Positions 1 to 9,245 of a stretch of 63,059 nt of DNA are shown piece after piece. Under the pieces are notes generated by a model. It searched no databases, was not told the origin of the DNA, and saw only the letters and a program-made list of their open reading frames with translations. Where the stretch lies: NCBI GenBank assembly GCA_017857855.1, contig JAFMCI010000006.1, forward strand, positions 1 through 63,059. Reading direction: 5' to 3'. A program made the position numbers and the translations under genes. Each line of letters starts with the position of its first letter. The stretch's first letter is position 1. The stretch is from Bacteroidia bacterium. GTDB taxonomy: Bacteria > Bacteroidota > Bacteroidia > NS11-12g > UBA9320.

Positions 1-66
1 TTGTCATATTAAAAATTATACACTACTTTTATGCCAATTAAAATTCAATGTAAATAACGAATTCTC

Positions 67-879
67 ATGGAAAATACATTTAATAAAATTCTACTAGCTG
101 TTGATGAAACAAAAGCATCTAATACTGCTTTGGTTCAAGCATGTAATTATGCAGCAATATTTAAATCTGAATTGACTGTTCTTCTTGTGTCTAAGGGTAC
201 GTCAAGTGCTTTTGATGATGCTAAAAAAAGGATTAAAGATTTTACGTCATCCAGTGGTATAGTGGTTGAGTTAGCAGAACGAAAGGGAAAATTTTACGAT
301 GAGGTAAGCAAGTTTGAGAAAAAAGGAGATTTTTCTTTAATTGTCTTAGGGTCCAGGGATAAAAAGGGATTTAAACTATTTTGGTCATCAAGTGATGTCT
401 TTAAAGTGATAGATACGTCGACATGCCCAGTGCTTAGTGTCAAGGCAAATTCTCCGGATTTTAGGATGGCTCATATTGTATTGCCTTTAGCTGATTCTAA
501 TAAAACACGTCAAAAAGTTCCGTACTGCGTTGAAATAGCCAAGCATTTTGGCTCAACTATACACATTTTAGGTATATCTAATGATACTGGAGCTGAAACG
601 GAGAATAAAGTAAAGTCTTATATAAGGCAAACAGAAAATTACCTTGCCGAAAGAAATTTAAACTATGTAATAGAAACATCTTTTGGCAACAAGGTCTCAG
701 ACGGGATCATGAATTATGCTAAGAAGGTTAATGCTGGTTTGGTGGTCATAATGACAGATACCGAGAGCGAAGGGTTGTTTATGGATAGCTATTCTCAAAA
801 GCTAGTGTACAAAAGTGCTACGCCAATATTAAGCATTCATTCAAGAGATACGCGTGTAGCTGGGCAAGCTGGCTATTAA
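67..879 (+). CDS. Universal stress protein, tandem UspA domains
   Basis: This 270-residue protein contains two tandem UspA-like alpha/beta domains, about residues 5-125 and 132-260. Each begins with a hydrophobic strand followed by a D-x-S/T-type turn (ILLAVDETKAS, then HIVLPLADSNKT). Tandem UspA proteins are cytoplasmic dimer-like stress or nucleotide-binding proteins common in Flavobacteriia, but the ligand is unknown. The ATP-loop pattern G-x2-G-x9-G-S/T is only loosely recognisable (near LGSRDKKGF), so ATP binding is uncertain. The gene is monocistronic here and converges on the next gene. The start ATG follows an AT-rich stretch with no Shine-Dalgarno sequence, as expected in this phylum. 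Confidence 0.85.
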   Translation: MENTFNKILLAVDETKASNTALVQACNYAAIFKSELTVLLVSKGTSSAFDDAKKRIKDFTSSSGIVVELAERKGKFYDEVSKFEKKGDFSLIVLGSRDKKGFKLFWSSSDVFKVIDTSTCPVLSVKANSPDFRMAHIVLPLADSNKTRQKVPYCVEIAKHFGSTIHILGISNDTGAETENKVKSYIRQTENYLAERNLNYVIETSFGNKVSDGIMNYAKKVNAGLVVIMTDTESEGLFMDSYSQKLVYKSATPILSIHSRDTRVAGQAGY

Positions 880-910
880 GATAATACAAAATAAATTTAC
901 ACTGAATTAT

Positions 911-928
911 AATGTAGCAACCTACATT
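911..928. terminator. Small hairpin between convergent genes
   Basis: A perfect 7-bp stem AATGTAG/CTACATT with a 4-base CAAC loop lies between the 3' ends of the stress protein gene and the leftward dehydrogenase gene. There is no clear T-run on either side, so calling it a bidirectional terminator is tentative. Confidence 0.3.
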
Positions 929-950
929 AGTGATATACCAAAATCTTAAT

Positions 951-1712
951 TTAAAGACCTTGGTTTCGAAGTATCACTCCCGCAGCAGGTTGTGCTGTTG
1001 GCATAATGATAAGCTCGTTTATGTTGACATGTTTAGGACGACTTATGATATAACCTATAGCATCTGCAATGTCCTGCGCCACTAAGTTTTCAAAACCTTC
1101 ATATACAGAAGCGGCTTTAACCGTATCGCCCTCTAATCTAACCAATGAAAATTCGGTTTCTACCGCTCCAGGATGTACCGCAGATACGCGGATTCCTGAT
1201 TCAGCGAGTTCTCTGCGCATCGCCTTATTGAGCGCGTCTACCATGTGTTTAGTGCCACAGTACACATTGCCGTTCGGATACACTTCTTTTCCCGCTATCG
1301 AACCTACATTTACAATATGTCCTTTGGTTTGTTTGAGTAAAGGAATAGCAGATTTTGTAACGTAGAGCAGTCCTTTGATATTGGTGTCAATCATTCTATT
1401 CCAATCATCGATACTCCCGTTTTCTATATTGTCTAAACCTGCTGCTAGCCCTGCATTATTCACAACAACGTCAATATTTTGCCAGGCTTCAGGTAACGAT
1501 GTAAAGAAATCGGTCACCGCATCCGCATCGCGTACATCAAGGTGCATGAGGTGCGTAGAGATCCCGTACTTGTCACCGAGTTCTGCTGCTTGAACCTCCA
1601 GTTTATCTAACCTACGTCCATTTATAATTAAGTCGTAACCTTGTGCAGCAAGCAGGTGAGCAGTTGCTTCGCCTATACCCGATGTGGTTCCTGTAATTAA
1701 CGCAATAGGCAT
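951..1712 (-). CDS. Short-chain dehydrogenase/reductase (SDR family)
   Basis: This is a classical SDR of 253 residues. It has the nucleotide motif TGTTSGIG at residues 8-15, NNAG at 85-88, catalytic Ser138 and the YCGTK (Y-x3-K) pair at Tyr151/Lys155. An Arg pair after the second strand (NGRR) suggests NADP(H) preference. Overall it resembles the YdfG / 3-hydroxy acid or serine 3-dehydrogenase group. The substrate cannot be told from sequence. Its start codon overlaps the stop of the upstream TPR lipoprotein gene by one base, so it is the last gene of the leftward purB operon. Confidence 0.9.
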   Translation of the reverse strand: MPIALITGTTSGIGEATAHLLAAQGYDLIINGRRLDKLEVQAAELGDKYGISTHLMHLDVRDADAVTDFFTSLPEAWQNIDVVVNNAGLAAGLDNIENGSIDDWNRMIDTNIKGLLYVTKSAIPLLKQTKGHIVNVGSIAGKEVYPNGNVYCGTKHMVDALNKAMRRELAESGIRVSAVHPGAVETEFSLVRLEGDTVKAASVYEGFENLVAQDIADAIGYIISRPKHVNINELIIMPTAQPAAGVILRNQGL

Positions 1713-2488
1713 TACTTATTCTTACCTTTTAACATGGTTAAAATATCCTCATCACTCATAGTGAGCATACCTTTGCTTAAGATTATTTTTACCTCTTCGG
1801 CATTACTTGCATTGGGGTATTCTGCCAAAAATTGATTGTAGTATGCAGAGGCGACCTTACTATCTTTTAAATATTCCCAACCTATAAATCCAGCACGGTA
1901 TATCAAATCTGAACGATTCTCATACTTAGGGAAATCTTTAATCGCTTGGTCTAGTGCAGTTAGTGCTTCTTCAAAACGCCCCACGGCAGTACAGGCTAAG
2001 GCTAATCGTTCGTAGTCTTTTGGAGCGATATTCTTATTTTCTTTTAACTTGTCTTCGTATAATTTGATGACATCTTGCCACTGTGCGGCGGTAGGAAGGT
2101 CTTTATCTAATACTTCAGAGATAAGATCGTCTGCCTCGGTAAATTTACCTGCATTACCATTCAGTATGGCTAAATTGATGGCGGCATTTCTGAAACGCTC
2201 CGTACTGTCGTCTCTAGTGATGTATTGCGTAAGAAGTGATTCTGCTTCGGCAGTATTTTTTTCATAGTAATAATATTGAGCAGCCGCATACAGATAGTCA
2301 TTTGCTTGCGCATCCTCATACTTTATCCCGTAGGCCTTGTGGAGCAAAGCCAATTCTGCTAAGCCTTCTTTGGTTCCTGTTTTTTCGGAGTTTTCAAATG
2401 CTGCGATTTCGGCTAACATTGATTCTTGGCTTTGGCCACAAGATACAAGTGCGAAGGCAGCTAAAACGTAAACGATTACTTTGTTCAT
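1712..2488 (-). CDS. TPR-containing lipoprotein
   Basis: This is a 258-residue protein with a lipoprotein signal peptide (hydrophobic stretch ending FALVSCGQ, Cys at about residue 17). Helical tetratricopeptide-like repeats follow, seen in segments such as YLYAAAQYYYYEKNTAEAESLL, FRNAAINLAILNGNAG and YERLALACTAVGRFEEALTALDQA. It probably sits on the periplasmic face of the inner or outer membrane as a scaffold. It lies between the CoA-binding gene (11-base gap) and the dehydrogenase gene. I do not recognise a specific function. Confidence 0.8.
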   Translation of the reverse strand: MNKVIVYVLAAFALVSCGQSQESMLAEIAAFENSEKTGTKEGLAELALLHKAYGIKYEDAQANDYLYAAAQYYYYEKNTAEAESLLTQYITRDDSTERFRNAAINLAILNGNAGKFTEADDLISEVLDKDLPTAAQWQDVIKLYEDKLKENKNIAPKDYERLALACTAVGRFEEALTALDQAIKDFPKYENRSDLIYRAGFIGWEYLKDSKVASAYYNQFLAEYPNASNAEEVKIILSKGMLTMSDEDILTMLKGKNK

Positions 2489-2499
2489 TTAGATAAATG

Positions 2500-2868
2500 T
2501 TAATATTGATTGGTCTGCAAAAGTACTAATGTACATGCATCTATAGTCTCGATTTTTTGGGAAGTTGCTAAATTTTGTAGGACCGAATTTTCAGTTCCGG
2601 GATTAAAAATAATACGTTTGGGTTTTAGAGCTACTATCTGCTCGTAAAACCCCTCTTGAAGATTGGGATTAATGTATAACGTAATGGTGTCAACTTCTGC
2701 ATTAGTAGGCCACTCATTTAGAATGTCAACTGCCCCAATTTGTCCTTTTTTGATGCCAAACGGAATCACCTCATGACCAAAATCACGCAACATTTCAGTG
2801 GCTATGTAAGCGTATCTATTTGGGTTAGGAGTAGCACCTATTACAAGGGTTTTTTTAGTCTGCGGCAT
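2500..2868 (-). CDS. CoA-binding (Rossmann) domain protein
   Basis: This 122-residue stand-alone protein resembles the CoA-binding domain family (YccU-like). It shows the N-terminal strand-loop KTLVIGATPNPNRYAY, the GHEVIPFG strand, D-I-L-N-E-W and a PGTEN loop near the C-terminus. The family binds CoA or a related nucleotide, and the cellular role is unknown. The start overlaps the end of purB by 14 bases, which indicates translational coupling in the purB operon. Confidence 0.8.
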   Translation of the reverse strand: MPQTKKTLVIGATPNPNRYAYIATEMLRDFGHEVIPFGIKKGQIGAVDILNEWPTNAEVDTITLYINPNLQEGFYEQIVALKPKRIIFNPGTENSVLQNLATSQKIETIDACTLVLLQTNQY

Positions 2869-4201
2869 ACCCTAAATAGTTAAATGGTGTAATGGCAGCA
2901 ATCTCCATTTTTATATGGTCAGACACGTCAAGTTTGGCTACGAAAGCTTGGATAGAAGCCTCATTTATTCCGTTATTGGTTCGGGTAAGGTCTTTTAGAA
3001 GTTCATAGGCACCTTCTATTTTTTCTCTTCGCAGGATGGTTTGTATCGCCTCTGCCGTCACCGCCCAGTTTTTGTTTAAGTCGGCGTGTATAGCCTCTTC
3101 ATTCAAAATTAATTTACTCATTCCTTTCTCCAAACTTTTAAGGGCAATTAAGAGGTGAGACAGAGGTACACCAACATTCCTAAGCACGGTACTGTCTGTC
3201 AAGTCACGTTGTAATCTGCTTATAGGCAACTTATTGCTAAAGTGGTCCAAAAGGGCATTAGCTACGCCAAAGTTTCCTTCGGCATTTTCAAAATCAATGG
3301 GATTTACTTTGTGAGGCATCGCACTTGAGCCAATTTCTCCGGCAACAATCTTTTGCTTGAAAAAGTCCATGCTAATGTATTGCCATACGTCTTTCGCAAA
3401 ATCCATTAAGATAACATCCATTCTTCTAAGGCAATCAAAAATAGCAGCGAGTTGATCGTAATGGTCTATTTGCGTTGTTGGATAGCTTCGTACTAAGCCC
3501 AAATCAGCTACCAAATGATCGCCAAACTCAGGCCAGTTGATGCTAGGGAATGCCAATTTGTGCGCATTAAAAGCACCGGTAGCACCTCCAAACTTGGCAC
3601 TAATTGGCGTGTTAATCAAGGTTTCTAATTGTATTCTAAGTCGCTCTGCATAAACGGCAAATTCTTTGCCCATTGTGGTAGGTGTAGCCGCTTGTCCGTG
3701 GGTTCTACTTAATAATGGGATGGTTTTCCATAGGGTAGCACAGGTATTAAGTTGCTCCAAAATGTTTTTGTAGGCAGGGATAATAACCTCATCCAAGCCC
3801 AACTGTAAGCTAAAAGGTATGGCGGTATTATTAATATCTTGACTGGTAAGTCCAAAGTGAACAAATTCACTGTATTCCTCCAGAGCGGTATGTTTAAGTT
3901 GTTTTTTAATAAAATATTCAACCGCTTTTACATCGTGGTTGGTGGTTTTTTCAATGTCCTTAATTTCTTGGGCATCGACTTCACTAAATTCAAGATAAAT
4001 CTTTTGAAGAAAAGTGATATCATTTTCGGCAATGGCAGGAAACTGAGGTAAATTCAATTGAGAAAGGGCAATGAAATACTCGATTTCTACCCATACGCGA
4101 TACTTAAAAAGTCCATATTCAGAAAAATAAGGAGCCAATTCATTTACTTTACTTCGGTATCTCCCGTCTATAGGGCTAATGGCTGATAATTGCGATAGCA
4201 T
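2855..4201 (-). CDS. purB: Adenylosuccinate lyase
   Basis: This 448-residue enzyme of the fumarase/aspartase superfamily cleaves adenylosuccinate to AMP and SAICAR to AICAR in purine synthesis. The catalytic signature G-E-I-G-S-S-A-M-P-H-K-V-N-P lies at residues 288-301, TSQD at 119-122 and the general-acid segment THGQ at 167-170. The length is close to E. coli PurB (456). It heads a leftward operon with the CoA-binding protein, the TPR lipoprotein and the SDR. A TACCTTTG promoter box ends five bases before the ATG, so the transcript is probably leaderless. Confidence 0.97.
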   Translation of the reverse strand: MLSQLSAISPIDGRYRSKVNELAPYFSEYGLFKYRVWVEIEYFIALSQLNLPQFPAIAENDITFLQKIYLEFSEVDAQEIKDIEKTTNHDVKAVEYFIKKQLKHTALEEYSEFVHFGLTSQDINNTAIPFSLQLGLDEVIIPAYKNILEQLNTCATLWKTIPLLSRTHGQAATPTTMGKEFAVYAERLRIQLETLINTPISAKFGGATGAFNAHKLAFPSINWPEFGDHLVADLGLVRSYPTTQIDHYDQLAAIFDCLRRMDVILMDFAKDVWQYISMDFFKQKIVAGEIGSSAMPHKVNPIDFENAEGNFGVANALLDHFSNKLPISRLQRDLTDSTVLRNVGVPLSHLLIALKSLEKGMSKLILNEEAIHADLNKNWAVTAEAIQTILRREKIEGAYELLKDLTRTNNGINEASIQAFVAKLDVSDHIKMEIAAITPFNYLGYAAD

Positions 4202-4206
4202 AGCTG

Positions 4207-4214
4207 CAAAGGTA
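4207..4214 (-). promoter_or_regulatory. -7 box of the purB operon promoter
   Basis: TACCTTTG on the minus strand matches the Bacteroidota housekeeping -7 consensus TAnnTTTG. Only five bases separate it from the purB ATG, so transcription should begin at or next to the start codon. Confidence 0.65.
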
Positions 4215-4409
4215 GTTTTACCGACACATAATACTATGCTTGGTGTTTATCTCGTGGAAAACGGGGTACGGATTACATCCATACTTCTAATTTCGTTTTA
4301 AGTTAGAAAAAAATGGATGACGATGAATATGTGAATGTCCCGTTAAAGTCGGTTCTGTTTCGAATTTCACCTGTCTAACACCCCTTAGAATCCGTATCGG
4401 TTATATCCT

Positions 4410-4417
4410 TACTTTTG
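4410..4417 (+). promoter_or_regulatory. -7 box of the endonuclease I gene
   Basis: TACTTTTG matches TAnnTTTG and is followed by four bases and then the ATG at 4422, which predicts a leaderless mRNA. I see no clear -33 TTG at the expected distance. Confidence 0.6.
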
Positions 4418-4421
4418 TCCC

Positions 4422-5978
4422 ATGCGTAATATCGTTTACTTATTTATTTTTTGGATCTCTTTTGCACAAGCACAAGTTACTCTTTCAAGTGCCAAACTCG
4501 ATTTTGGAGATGTACTTACCACCACAGAAAAAGAACTAGCGGTAGATATTACCAACAGTACGTCTGCTGATTTAGGAATAGACCAAGTAAAACTGTACGG
4601 AGTAGATTATTCATATAGCTTGAGTAATGCTACCCTAGCACCTGCAGGCAGTCAAAAACTAAGAGTTACCTTTAAGCCAAGACACAATGTAGTGTATAAT
4701 GGCGAAGTGATACTGGTGCTAAGCGATGGCTCACAACATAGAGTAGATATCGTAGGTAATGGCAGATATGCTGGGACCTACTACGATGCTACCTTTAATA
4801 AAAGCTATCAGGATCTTAAAGACGCTCTGAAAACAACTCTTGCATCGGGATATACCAACCTAGGTTACAATGGGGCTCGCGATAAAATGTACGGAGAGAT
4901 AGATAATGTAAATGGTAAAGTTACCTGTATTTACACAGGACGTGTAGCTACGTTTAATACAAGAGCTACAGCCACAAGCAATAGCTTTAATTGTGAACAT
5001 ACTTGGCCGCAAAGTTTATTTAACTCGGCAGAGCCTGAAAAAGCAGATATCCATCATTTGTTTCCAACGGACGATAATGCCAATAGCAAACGAGCAAACT
5101 ATGCGTTTGGTACGGTAAGCAACGCAAGCTGGACGGAAGGTGGGAGTAAGCTGGGTGGTAGCGTATTTGAGCCTAGAGATGAACAAAAAGGGGCTACTGC
5201 AAGAGCAATGCTTTACTTCTGTATCCGGTATCAAGATTACAGCAACTTTATAGATTCGCAAGAGGAATTGTTGAAACAATGGCACAGGGATTATGCTCCC
5301 AACACGCAAGAAGTAGCACGTAACGAAAGTATTTACAAGTATCAAAAAAACCGTAATCCCTTTGTAGATCACCCAGAGTTTATGGAGCGTATAAATGTAA
5401 TAGGCGGAACAGATACAAAGCCAGTGTTAAAATTGGCTAATCTTGTTCAAAGTACGATTAACTATACAAACGTTACACCAAGCGATCAACGTGTTATTTA
5501 CGTAATGAATGTAGGTAATCAAGATTGGTCTTCCATCGTTGGGGCTACGTCAGTAAGCGGGAATGTAACCGTTATAAGCACCAGCAATGCAGCTGCAGTA
5601 GGTGAGCCTGTGGCCATAACCATAGGTTTTTCAGAGACTACTGAAGGGACTTATAAAGACGTGGTGACGTTGGATTTACAAAATCAAGTTGGCTCTTCGT
5701 ATGATTTTATGATCACCTATTCCCTCGGAAAGGTTGGTCTTAAGGATAAGCAAATGAACAAAGTAGCCATTGTATATAATCCTCTAAATCAATTTATATC
5801 CTTAACGAATGTACCGCAAGGAGCAAATCAACTCGAAGTATATGATGGTGCTGGTCAATTGGTCTTATTAAGTTCAACCTTCACCGATATTCCATTCGTT
5901 GGGCACGCAGGAGGTGTTTACTTCGTTGCTATCAAAACCGAAAAAGAGGTTATTACCTCCAAGTTTTTGGTTTATTAG
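4422..5978 (+). CDS. Secreted endonuclease I (EndA family) with T9SS type A sorting domain
   Basis: This is a 518-residue exported nuclease. Residues 1-18 form a signal peptide. Residues 19-115 look like a choice-of-anchor-D/Ig-like beta domain (LDFGDVLTTTEKELAVDITN). The endonuclease I core runs from about 120 to 330, with EHTWPQ at 192-197, the metal-site HHLFP at 211-215 and N-x-N/RAN around 219-226. A second beta domain follows. The C-terminus (about 440-518, ending KEVITSKFLVY) is a type A sorting tail for type IX secretion. The protein probably digests extracellular DNA non-specifically for nutrient use. EndA-type enzymes with this sorting tail are common in marine Bacteroidota. Confidence 0.9.
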   Translation: MRNIVYLFIFWISFAQAQVTLSSAKLDFGDVLTTTEKELAVDITNSTSADLGIDQVKLYGVDYSYSLSNATLAPAGSQKLRVTFKPRHNVVYNGEVILVLSDGSQHRVDIVGNGRYAGTYYDATFNKSYQDLKDALKTTLASGYTNLGYNGARDKMYGEIDNVNGKVTCIYTGRVATFNTRATATSNSFNCEHTWPQSLFNSAEPEKADIHHLFPTDDNANSKRANYAFGTVSNASWTEGGSKLGGSVFEPRDEQKGATARAMLYFCIRYQDYSNFIDSQEELLKQWHRDYAPNTQEVARNESIYKYQKNRNPFVDHPEFMERINVIGGTDTKPVLKLANLVQSTINYTNVTPSDQRVIYVMNVGNQDWSSIVGATSVSGNVTVISTSNAAAVGEPVAITIGFSETTEGTYKDVVTLDLQNQVGSSYDFMITYSLGKVGLKDKQMNKVAIVYNPLNQFISLTNVPQGANQLEVYDGAGQLVLLSSTFTDIPFVGHAGGVYFVAIKTEKEVITSKFLVY

Positions 5979-6008
5979 TTTAACAAACCGAAGTAATTAT
6001 TTTAAAGC

Positions 6009-7802
6009 ATGAATTTTTTTAAAGTTGTTTTAGCATCAGCTATTGGCTACATAATAGCCGGCGTTATTCTTTTAACCTTACTTATCGTAACGGCAGTTGG
6101 CATTGCCAGTAGTAGCTCAGATCAAGAAGAGTTGCCAAGTGATGCAGTGCTCACGCTTAAGCTCAATTATCCCATCGTGGATAGAGTCCAAGATGGTAAT
6201 CCATTAGCCGCTTTAGCGCTTTTAAATCCCAATGAGCAAACGCCTTTAGGTTTAAATGATATTTTAAGCAGCATTGAAAAAGCCAAAACAGATAATAACA
6301 TAAAGGGAATTATTCTTGACTTAACAACCTTTCAGGCAGGTTATGCTAAACTGACGGAAGTTAGAAATAAGCTAGAAGAATTTAAAGCCACGGGCAAGTT
6401 TATCTACGCTTACGCAGATTACTATTACTTTCCTACCTATTTTATGGCGAGTGTTGCCGACAGCGTCTTTGTAAATCCTGAGGGTGAAATGGCTTTCAAC
6501 GGCATGGTGGCTCAAGTTACTTTTTTTGCTGGTGCTTTAGAAAAATTAGGTGTTAATATGCAAGTAGTGCGAGCGGGCAAGTTTAAAGGTGCCGTGGAAG
6601 CATACACACGAAATAACTTAAGCCCTGAGAACAAGGAGCAAATAGAAATTTACATCAATTCTGTTTTTAACGAAACATTGGCTAAGATTTCAAAGTCACG
6701 AAAAATAGATGTTGCCAAATTAAAAGCAGATGCAGATGAATTGAAAATGAAATCGGTGAATGATTTTAAATCAAACGGGTACATTGATGCAGTTGCATAC
6801 AGAGATCAGTTTTACAGTGCTATGAAAAAGCGTATGGGAGTGAAAGACGATCATAAAGTTCCACTTATCTCCGAACAAAAATATGCAAAGTCATTAGAAG
6901 ATGTAGGCAGCGGAAGCGATAGAATTGCGGTAGTATATGCGTCGGGTGATATTATTGGCGGTAAAGGCGACGGTACTCAAATTGCTGCGGATGACTTAGC
7001 AGAAACCCTAAAAAATGTTCGTCTTGACAATAAAGTAAAAGCGGTGGTCCTTCGAATTGATAGTAGAGGGGGCAGTTCACTAGCTTCGGATATTATCTGG
7101 CGAGAAGCTAAGCTGCTTTCAGCGGCTAAACCATTAATCGTAAGTATGAGCGATGTTGCTGCCAGTGGTGGGTATTACATAGCTACGCCTGCAAGTAAAA
7201 TTGTGGCAGAGCCTACTACTATCACAGGATCTATTGGTGTATTCGGCCTTATACCCAATGCACAGAAATTACTGAATGATAAATTAGGTATTGAGTTTGA
7301 GTATGTGGGCACTGGCAAACATTCTGATATTGGTAGAATAGACAGAGATATGACGCTTGAAGAGAGAGAATACATAGAATCTATCATCGATAAAATTTAT
7401 GATACTTTTCTTTCAAGAGTTGCCGAAGGGCGCAAGATGACTAAAGAACAAGTGCATGAAGTAGCACAAGGGCGTGTATGGACCGGTGTTATGGCAAAAG
7501 AAGTTGGGTTAGTAGATGAGCTTGGAGGTCTTGAGAAAGCCATTGAAATTGCTGCCAAAGAAGCAAATCTTACCGAATATAAACTTAAGGAATATCCTAA
7601 AGTTCAAGATCAGTTGGAGCTTATTGTCAATAAAATGACTGGGAATACTTCATTTCAATCCAAAGTAAAAGAAATGGCTAAATACACAGGATTTGAGAGC
7701 TATGCTCATTATTTGTCAGAGTTTGAGAAATTCGGGACAAAACACAGTGTACAGGCCATCATGCCGTTCGATATTTCAGTGAAAAATTATTCACTACAAT
7801 AA
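6009..7802 (+). CDS. sppA: Signal peptide peptidase SppA, 67 kDa type
   Basis: This is a 597-residue membrane serine protease with one N-terminal membrane segment (about residues 8-33) and two tandem SppA/ClpP-like domains. The dyad is distributed as in E. coli SppA: a lysine in GKFKGAVE (Lys193) in the N-terminal half and the serine in AASGGYY (Ser386) in the C-terminal half. The length is close to E. coli SppA (618). It degrades signal peptides left in the inner membrane after secretion. It lies 30 bases after the endonuclease gene in the same direction and may be cotranscribed with it. Confidence 0.95.
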   Translation: MNFFKVVLASAIGYIIAGVILLTLLIVTAVGIASSSSDQEELPSDAVLTLKLNYPIVDRVQDGNPLAALALLNPNEQTPLGLNDILSSIEKAKTDNNIKGIILDLTTFQAGYAKLTEVRNKLEEFKATGKFIYAYADYYYFPTYFMASVADSVFVNPEGEMAFNGMVAQVTFFAGALEKLGVNMQVVRAGKFKGAVEAYTRNNLSPENKEQIEIYINSVFNETLAKISKSRKIDVAKLKADADELKMKSVNDFKSNGYIDAVAYRDQFYSAMKKRMGVKDDHKVPLISEQKYAKSLEDVGSGSDRIAVVYASGDIIGGKGDGTQIAADDLAETLKNVRLDNKVKAVVLRIDSRGGSSLASDIIWREAKLLSAAKPLIVSMSDVAASGGYYIATPASKIVAEPTTITGSIGVFGLIPNAQKLLNDKLGIEFEYVGTGKHSDIGRIDRDMTLEEREYIESIIDKIYDTFLSRVAEGRKMTKEQVHEVAQGRVWTGVMAKEVGLVDELGGLEKAIEIAAKEANLTEYKLKEYPKVQDQLELIVNKMTGNTSFQSKVKEMAKYTGFESYAHYLSEFEKFGTKHSVQAIMPFDISVKNYSLQ

Positions 7803-7982
7803 GTATTTGTCATCCTTGAACAAAGCGTAACGGTAGATTGATGTTAGATACATCAGCTTAAAAACAACGCTTCAATTGTAGTTTAGTATTTTACTTAATG
7901 GTGTTTATACCCAAAGACGAATAATTTAATCGAAAAGACTGCCACATTGTGAAAAAAATCTGCCATTTTTGCAGTTCGATTA

Positions 7983-9245
7983 ATGGATTTACAACAAGTA
8001 AAACAACGATTTGGTATAATAGGTAACTCACCTAAGCTACACTATGCCCTGCAAACAGCAATGCGCGTAGCTCCCACTGAACTCACAGTTTATATTCAAG
8101 GCGAGAGTGGAAGTGGGAAGGAGTCCTTTTCTAAAATAATACATCAATTAAGTCCTCGAAAACATGGGCCATTTATCGCTATCAACTGTGGGGCATTGCC
8201 AGAAGGTACGATTAACTCTGAACTTTTTGGTCATGATAAAGGAGCGTTTACCGGTGCGATGGATAGCAGAAAAGGCTATTTTGAAAGTGTAAATGGCGGA
8301 ACATTATTTCTAGATGAGGTAGGAGAACTACCTTTGGAAACACAAAGTAGATTACTGCGCGTTTTAGAAAACGGTGAGTATATCAGGGTAGGGAGCAGTA
8401 AGGTAATGAAAACTGATGTACGTATTATTACAGCTACCAACAAAGACTTGATAGGAGAGGTGGAAAAAGGAAAATTTAGAGAAGACTTGTATTACAGACT
8501 ATCTACGCTTCCTATTGCCGTTCCCCCGTTACGCGACAGACCTGGAGATGTGGTCCTTTTATTCCAAAAATTCGCTTTCGATGCCACAGAAAGATACAGA
8601 AGTGAACCGTTAGAACTTTCGCTCGATGGTGAACAAGTGCTTATGAATTATCGCTGGCCTGGTAACATTCGTCAGATAAAAAATATTGCGGAGCAAATCT
8701 CCGTACTAGAACAAGGACACCCTATTGATTCAACTACTATATTAAAGTACTTGCCTGCGAGAGCAGATAATAATTTGCCTGCATTGTACAGAGAAAAGTC
8801 TGAACACTCAGATGTATCTGAAAGAGATATATTCTACAAGGTCCTGATTGATCTTAAAAAAGACGTATCAGAACTACGTAAAGTGGTTTTTGGTATGGTA
8901 GATAATAACCAATCAAATGAAGATTTTAGAGATAATTCTAACTCTTCTGTGACCCGTGTTCTTGGGCAGGAAAATAATCAATTAGAAAAAACATCATACA
9001 CAAGTAACCCTTATCCAAAGGTAAATACGAATTTGCACAACGAAGACTTGGACGAACATTTTGTTATTGATGATCGCGACACGGTGGGAGAGAATGAAGT
9101 ACTTTCACTAGAAGCTAAAGAAGAAGAATTAATTAGAAAAGCATTACTTAAAAACAGTGGACGTCGTAAAAAAGCAGCACAAGAACTGGGTATTTCCGAA
9201 CGAACATTGTACCGTAAAATAAAGCAATATGAAATCGATAATTAA
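7983..9245 (+). CDS. Sigma-54 interaction (AAA+) transcriptional regulator without sensor domain
   Basis: This 420-residue bacterial enhancer-binding protein begins almost directly with the AAA+ core. Walker A GESGSGKE is at 40-47, the sigma-54 contact loop GAFTGA at 87-92 and Walker B TLFLDE at 107-112. The C-terminal Fis-type helix-turn-helix (RKKAAQELGISERTLYRKI) occupies about 393-411. A low-complexity linker lies between the AAA+ and HTH domains. No N-terminal receiver, PAS or GAF domain is present, so control must be in trans or by expression level. The 3' end overlaps the LptE gene by 17 bases. A weak box CATTTTTG lies about 12 bases upstream of the ATG. Confidence 0.92.
   Translation: MDLQQVKQRFGIIGNSPKLHYALQTAMRVAPTELTVYIQGESGSGKESFSKIIHQLSPRKHGPFIAINCGALPEGTINSELFGHDKGAFTGAMDSRKGYFESVNGGTLFLDEVGELPLETQSRLLRVLENGEYIRVGSSKVMKTDVRIITATNKDLIGEVEKGKFREDLYYRLSTLPIAVPPLRDRPGDVVLLFQKFAFDATERYRSEPLELSLDGEQVLMNYRWPGNIRQIKNIAEQISVLEQGHPIDSTTILKYLPARADNNLPALYREKSEHSDVSERDIFYKVLIDLKKDVSELRKVVFGMVDNNQSNEDFRDNSNSSVTRVLGQENNQLEKTSYTSNPYPKVNTNLHNEDLDEHFVIDDRDTVGENEVLSLEAKEEELIRKALLKNSGRRKKAAQELGISERTLYRKIKQYEIDN

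Noticed and set aside
4313..4378. A 21-codon frame (MDDDEYVNVPLKS...) between purB and the endonuclease gene
   Set aside because: It is short and has no family character. The endonuclease promoter lies downstream of it, so it would not be a leader peptide on that transcript.
4266..4397. Distant inverted repeat TACGGATT/AATCCGTA in the purB-endonuclease spacer, considered as a riboswitch or operator
   Set aside because: Only eight bases pair across about 115 bases and no known riboswitch core is recognisable. It is compatible with chance.
7825..7872. Nested hairpins (AAGCGT/ACGCTT enclosing TGATGT/ACATCA) after sppA, considered as a small RNA or terminator
   Set aside because: The stems are only six bases each with no T-run and no recognisable RNA family. 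There is too little to call.
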